Shown here: positions 59,330 to 64,000 of the stretch, one piece after another
How positions within the stretch are numbered: the stretch's first letter is position 1
Layout: every line of letters starts with the position of its first letter
NCBI GenBank assembly: GCA_009760855.2
Contig: WPIO01000071.1
Location: 227,501-291,500 of the forward strand
DNA from: Cristatella mucedo
Lineage: Eukaryota > Bryozoa > Phylactolaemata > Cristatellidae
Length of the DNA: 64,000 nucleotides
Reading direction: 5' to 3'
Notes under the pieces: model-generated
What the model saw: the letters and a program-made list of their open reading frames with translations, nothing else
Told to the model about the DNA's origin: nothing
The model's database searches: none
Position numbers and translations under genes: made by a program

Positions 59330-59382
59330 CATATTATATATATATTATATATAGATATAATATATAGATATAATATATATAT

Positions 59383-59419
<37 letters not shown>

Positions 59420-59511
59420 TATATAATATATTTATATATTTTTGATATTTAGATATTTAGATATTTAAATATTATTATTATTAGACTGCGAGATACAGCA
59501 AAAGGCAGTGT

Positions 59512-59599
<88 letters not shown>

Positions 59600-59600
59600 A
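59330..59600. repeat. AT-rich array, then GATA/GA array
   Basis: ATAT with TATAGATA units (59330-59470), spacer, then GATA (59511-59526) and GA (59527-59595). Confidence 0.9.
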
Positions 59601-60139
59601 GATTGCGAGAGAGCTCGTCAGATGGCAAGAAAAAGTGAGAGGCAGCGAGAGACCGTGAAAAAGAGACAGCCGGCAAGTAACTGCTAGTGACTGAGAAAGA
59701 CAACATGAGAGGCAGCAAGGAGGGAGTAAGAGATAGCAAATTAGATAACGAGAGGAGGAAGTGCTCCTGTCAAGCGTATGTGAGGGCGAATCTGTCGACG
59801 AGCGTTTCTTGGTTCGATGGGTCCATTTGCTACAAGACTGCCACGACAACGCGTCCTGTGCGAACGATTGGGCGAAAGAACTTCGGCGTCAAGGTGGCGC
59901 TGATAAGATATCGAAAGACGACGATAGTAGCGCGGTGGCGCCGGCGGCGTAGGTCAGGATTACACAGGCCACGATTACACCAGCTCGCTTCGTGCTTAAA
60001 AGTGCATTCCAGCTGGCTGACATGTTTGAATTAGATAAGTTTCCACCCATAAACGCTTCGCGCGGCAGGCCGCGGCACTCGCTTGAGTGACGCTGCCGCT
60101 GCATGCCGGTCGACCGCACGTCACGACGATAGAAATCGA

Positions 60140-60200
60140 GACAGCATTAAAGACGCAGCCGCAGCATTAAAGACGCGGCCACGGCATCAAAGACGCCGCG
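60140..60200 (+). repeat. About 18-base tandem repeat, three units
   Basis: Units of GCATTAAAGACGCGGCCA type, diverging slightly (GCATCAAAGACGCC in the third). Confidence 0.75.
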
Positions 60201-60954
60201 CTCGTATCGCAAGAATGCTGCGACTCGCTCTGGATGCAAGAAGCACCACCCGATGGGACAGTTCGCAAAGTGCTGAGTTGTCAGTTGTCTACCGTATGGA
60301 AGCTGCCCCTGAACGTCTCTCTTTATGAGCGACGGATGAGCCGGACGGGCGCGCAAGCGCATGCACTCGCGCATGAGCGCTCGTCCGGTGCAGCGAAACG
60401 ACAGGAGCTCGCGTGCAGCTGCAGAGAGCGAGCGACGGCTTTGAAGTGAACAGAAAGGCCGTGTCGGCCGCGCCAGCGCCGGAAGTCGTCGCAGGCTCGC
60501 ACTCGCTGGCTCGACCGGACATGCGGTCATTTGCGTCAGGGGTGGACGGACATTTTCCCTCCGCACATTCCCGCCGGAGATTACCCCCAGACATTCCCCC
60601 CTGGGGTGAGACATTTTCCCCCTGGGGTATAGGGGTTAGGGTTTAGAGCTTATATACCTATATATACTAGCATGCGTTGTGCGGAATACCTTTGCACCTT
60701 TTTATTGCTCGTTTTTCGTGATTAATCTGATTGGCCTATCAGTAGTTCATTGAGCAAAACATTAGACTACAGTTTTGTGATTAGATTACTCAAATGAACT
60801 ACGTAGTGCAAGGCTAACCAGTGAATATGTCATACGGAATAAACAAAACGTCCAACAATACTGAGTTGATTTTATTTCACTAGAACGAGAACTTCATTTG
60901 ATCATGTATATATATATATATATACATATATATCTGTATTTTTAGTTATACATT

Positions 60955-61100
60955 CATTCTGTTGGCTACCGAATGCGTACTAAAGCCGCTTATTCTGTGA
61001 GTGCGCTATACAAAACTCTTCTGCGTAACACCCACATGGTCTTTATGACTTTGTGGAGTTACAGACGGAGATACATTACATTACACTACATTACCAACCT
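60955..61100 (+). mobile_element. LINE-B 3' end fragment
   Basis: CTGTTGGCTACCGAATGCGT, ACACCCACATGGTCTTTATG and the end GACGGAGATACATTACATTA. 5'-truncated; a short AT array lies just upstream. Confidence 0.75.
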
Positions 61101-62039
61101 AGGGGAAATGTCCTACCCCGGGGGAACGTCCTGGGTGGAAATGTCATACATTCGCGTCCGGGCTTGGATGGCCGACGCTACTGCCCTTTGTTTGTCTACT
61201 CGACAAGCGGCAGAAACGGCCTACTCAGCGACGGTGGCTGCAGCTGCAGCGACGGACGGCCATTTGGTTGCAGAAGGCGGCGGAGAAAGCTTCCCGGAAG
61301 CTGCGGCTCAGCCGGAAGCTGCGGCTCAGCCGGAAGCTGCGACTCAACCGGAAGCTGCAACTCAGTCGGAAGCTGCGGCTCAGCCGGAAGCTGCGGCTCT
61401 GCCGGAAGCTGCGGCTCATCCGGAAGCTTGCCAGCTGCTTCGAGTCAGCTGCATTCCTTCGCTGGACTCAGAGGAACCGGAAGTGGCAATAAAGATCCCC
61501 GTCGACCTTCCCCGCCCTCCTGCGGCCGCTGCCCCCGCGAGAGCGTTTGCGCGCGCCGACAACGACGAGACGACTGCGCCGATGCCAGCTCGAACGCAAT
61601 GCGCTGCCACACCCCCCCGCCCGCGACTTGAGGACGGCGGCGGCGGCGGCCAGCGAGCGAGCGAGCGAGACGACGCGTGCGCTCGAACTCGGATTTGCCG
61701 CTGTGGTTCCGCGAGCGAACTGTGAAAAAAGTGGAGAAAAAAAGTGAAAAAGTGGAGCCGCTCTGTGGCGGTGCTCTCCATCGTGCCGTCCGACAGGTCA
61801 GCGGCTTCGTCGACGACCCTGGATAATGCCGGCGGCGGCGGCGGCGGCGGCGGTGGCGGCAGCACTCTGAGCGTCGTGCTGCCGGCCGTGGTCACGTGTG
61901 TGGCAGCTGATGCGCGGCTTCATCAATGGCGTCCGTCGATGACGAAGCTGCTGCCTCAACATGACAAGCCAGCTGGCCGGAGTGAAACATGGTTCCACCA
62001 AATTTCGTGGTAATAATAATAACAATAACAGTAATAAAA
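61101..62039 (+). other. Low-complexity open region with minisatellite and hydrophobic stretch
   Basis: A frame open from 60973 to 61725 and, after one stop, again 61744-62013. It holds the PEAAAQ minisatellite, acidic and Pro-rich sequence, a polyglycine run and STLSVVLPAVVTCVAA, which resembles the start of the gene 1 transmembrane exon. The reading phase does not fit the family, so a relic or chance. Confidence 0.3.
61308..61430 (+). repeat. 18-base minisatellite, about seven units
   Basis: Units of CCGGAAGCTGCGGCTCAG with small changes. In one frame they read PEAAAQ repeats inside a long open frame (60973-61725). No splice or start evidence ties it to a gene. Confidence 0.85.
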
Positions 62040-62300
62040 TAACTATGGCAATACTTTTGTTATAGCGCCCTCAGAGAGCTCAATAACTTTCTAGGAACTT
62101 CCTGGCAAGAGAAGCATCATAGAATGGTTTTGTGGTAGCATGCTCAATAGACAACAAGAAAAACATGGTCAGGGTTGACATGCCCAAGGTCAGCATGCAA
62201 GCATGTTTAGTAGCAGCATGTACGGCGTCAGCATGCATAAGCACATAAAGGGCGAATCACAGAGACCCACTAAATTTCGTGATAAATAGACGCGTTTGCA
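62040..62300 (-). mobile_element. LINE-A 3' end fragment
   Basis: Reverse hairpin tail (AGCGCCCTCAGAGAGCTCAA) then AACAAGAAAAACATGGTCAG, CATGCATAAGCACATAAAGG and CAGAGACCCACTAAAT, as at 46.3-46.5 kb. Confidence 0.65.
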
Positions 62301-63756
62301 GTTTCTTTAATCGGTTTTTATGGGTTAATTTTATTTGGTAATTAATTGGGTAAAGAGGTTAACGGTAGCACGTGCGATGACAAGCAGGGCTTAGAGCGAG
62401 CGCAGACACACACAGACTCACACACAGACCTAAATTATGCACCCGAGTAGCCCCTATTTGAAGCAACAGCACACGCATCAGCCCGACCGCTCTGTGCATT
62501 GGTCAGGCCTCGTCCTGGACGCTCGGCCGTCACGATCGCGGTCGCCTCGCCACCTGCGCTAGGACGGCGACGCGTTCGTCGCAGCGGCGGCATCGAGTGA
62601 TCGATCGCTCAATGAGTCGCGAGCTCGGCTCTCATAACTCATCGAGCGATCGATCGCCGTCGGCGGCGCAGCGTCGGCGCAGCGGCGCTCGCTCGCCGTC
62701 GGCGGCGCGCGAGGGCGCGGGCGCGGGCGCGGCTCGATTGGTGAGCGATCGGCGTGGGCCGGCAATCGCAAGGATCCGCTGCTAGCGGCTCTGCTGCTAG
62801 GCCGGGGCCGCCCGGCCATCGCGGCGGCGCTCGCGCGCTCGCGCGCCCGCGTGCAGACCCGATACTCGGGTGACGAAGATTTATGGCGCTCGGCACGCGT
62901 GCGCAAACAGCCAATCGCAATCGAAAGTCGCTGGCGTGCTTGAAAATGACGTCGCGTGACCCGATGGTCACGCGCGAGAGTGTTGCAACTTTCGTCGCAG
63001 CAGCGCACCATCGCTGCTGCGACGCTCGGAACGGCGCCGCGACGAAACGCATCAACGGGGCTGCCACGTACAGTAACGTCAGAACGGGGAACGATCGTGC
63101 CAGATCGGCGAAGAACGTGCGTGCGAGTCCCACTCGGTCTGGCGCTCAAAACTGACTGAAGCTGTGACGCCGTTAGCCGCCCCCTGCGTTCCAGAAAGTG
63201 TCGGCGTTTCAGCTGAGTGTCAGAATCGCTCGAGCGGTGATTGGGGCTCCCCAGTTTAATGGCCGCGTCGTCGTCCGCTCACCTTCCTCTCGGCCAGGCA
63301 GGACTGCGAATGGCGCAGTCTTACCCGCGTCTCTGGACGCATTTTAGTCGCGAAGAAAGCGTTACATCAAGCATAATAAGAGTGGGAGCTATCGCCGCCA
63401 TTGTGTCAGTCCCTGCCCTGCCGCAACCGTTTTAGGATGTGACGAAGATGGCGCGCGGAGCACCAATGAGAAAGAAACTAGAAATTTCGAACATTTTTAG
63501 GTAAAGTCGCTCTTTGTCTTTGAATGTAATTTTTTAATCTAATGGAGACTAAAAAACTCCCAAAAATATGCCAGTAATCTTACGCTGCATATCCTTAACC
63601 GTTTTCAGTGCTACGTGGCTGCCGATTGCTCCTAAAGCGTCGCCGAGTGTCGATTATTAGTCAACGAAGTGCGGCTTCGGGATTACAATGCATCCACCGA
63701 AAACTAACGCAATACAATAATTTCGTAACCCAAAAAGAGAATTAGAACTCAGCCAG
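62301..63756. other. CpG-rich region, no gene supported
   Basis: 62500-63400 is CpG-rich with an ATCGATCG cluster (62596-62660) and low-complexity frames on both strands. It could be the promoter or first exon of a gene beyond the window. Confidence 0.4.
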
Positions 63757-63860
63757 GCACTGCACATATGCCGTACGGCTCGACACATGATCTAGATCGT
63801 CGGAGGTGAGCACCTTGACTGCGGTCATCATTGGTGAGCACCCTGACCCCTGGAGCTTAA
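63757..63860 (-). mobile_element. SINE fragment
   Basis: GCACATATGCCGTACGGCTC, GACACATGATCTAGATCGTC, GGTGAGCACCTTGACTGCGG: reverse of the tRNA-related half. Confidence 0.4.
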
Positions 63861-64000
63861 CTCTCGGGGCACAAACGCACTGCTTTTGCTTCGCCTACGA
63901 ACGGCCCGCCAAATATGCCGGCAGCCATCGCGGCAGGTGCAAGCTGCCTTGCGTCAGCCTGGCGGCTATGCGGATCGAGCACTTGAACGGCAGCGGACGG

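Larger units (their letters stand above)
58554..60954. other. Gene 2 3' flank
   Basis: CpG-rich to about 59030 (likely 3' UTR), then GA and AT arrays, then 60060-60650 CpG-rich with GACATTCCCCC-type repeats. No clear poly(A) signal was chosen. Confidence 0.4.

Noticed and set aside
60625-60650. Telomere-like GGGGTTAGGGTTTAG
   Set aside because: Only one to two degenerate units in GC-rich DNA. No array.

Overview
This is animal genomic DNA with spliced genes, CpG-rich exons and promoter islands in an AT-rich background, long simple-sequence arrays, tRNA-derived SINEs and two families of APE-type non-LTR retrotransposons (L2/CR1-like, named LINE-A and LINE-B here). I cannot fix the species. 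The mix suits an invertebrate such as a lophotrochozoan, but that is inference.

The coding content is a tandem pair of paralogous genes on the + strand, neither of which I recognise by name. Gene 1 runs 6176-14573 (617 aa) and gene 2 runs 44812-58553 (677 aa). Each has four coding exons with the same job per exon and the same intron phases (1, 1, 2): a 73-base signal-peptide exon, an ectodomain exon with six matching cysteines plus a Ser/Thr/Pro-rich stalk, a single transmembrane exon, and a last exon with a long disordered cytoplasmic tail. The ectodomain resembles a divergent SUEL/rhamnose-binding-lectin domain. The tails hold RRxS/T motifs and both end in a class I PDZ ligand form (S-C-V and S-A-L). 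The spliced lengths are exact multiples of three. The picture is a small family of type I surface receptors or adhesion molecules.

The locus also holds broken copies: an ectodomain exon at 40300-40758 split by a retrotransposon tail, lying in a segment (38.3-40.8 kb) that looks like a duplicate of the end of gene 2 intron 1 plus exon 2, and a short copy of the gene 1 juxtamembrane coding start at about 12056-12160. Gene 2 exon 2 read past its splice donor gives a hydrophobic C-terminus, a stop and an AATAAA, which suggests an alternative GPI-anchored form.

Layout: 1-5.9 kb GC-rich DNA, inverted repeats and microsatellites; 5.9-15.7 kb gene 1; 15.7-44.3 kb a repeat-rich spacer with LINE/SINE copies, a hAT-type MITE with a perfect 8-bp target duplication (27658-27844) and microsatellites; 44.3-58.6 kb gene 2, whose introns hold an open LINE-A reverse-transcriptase frame (antisense) and a dead LINE-A copy; 58.6-64 kb GA/AT arrays, a minisatellite and further CpG-rich DNA with no supported gene.
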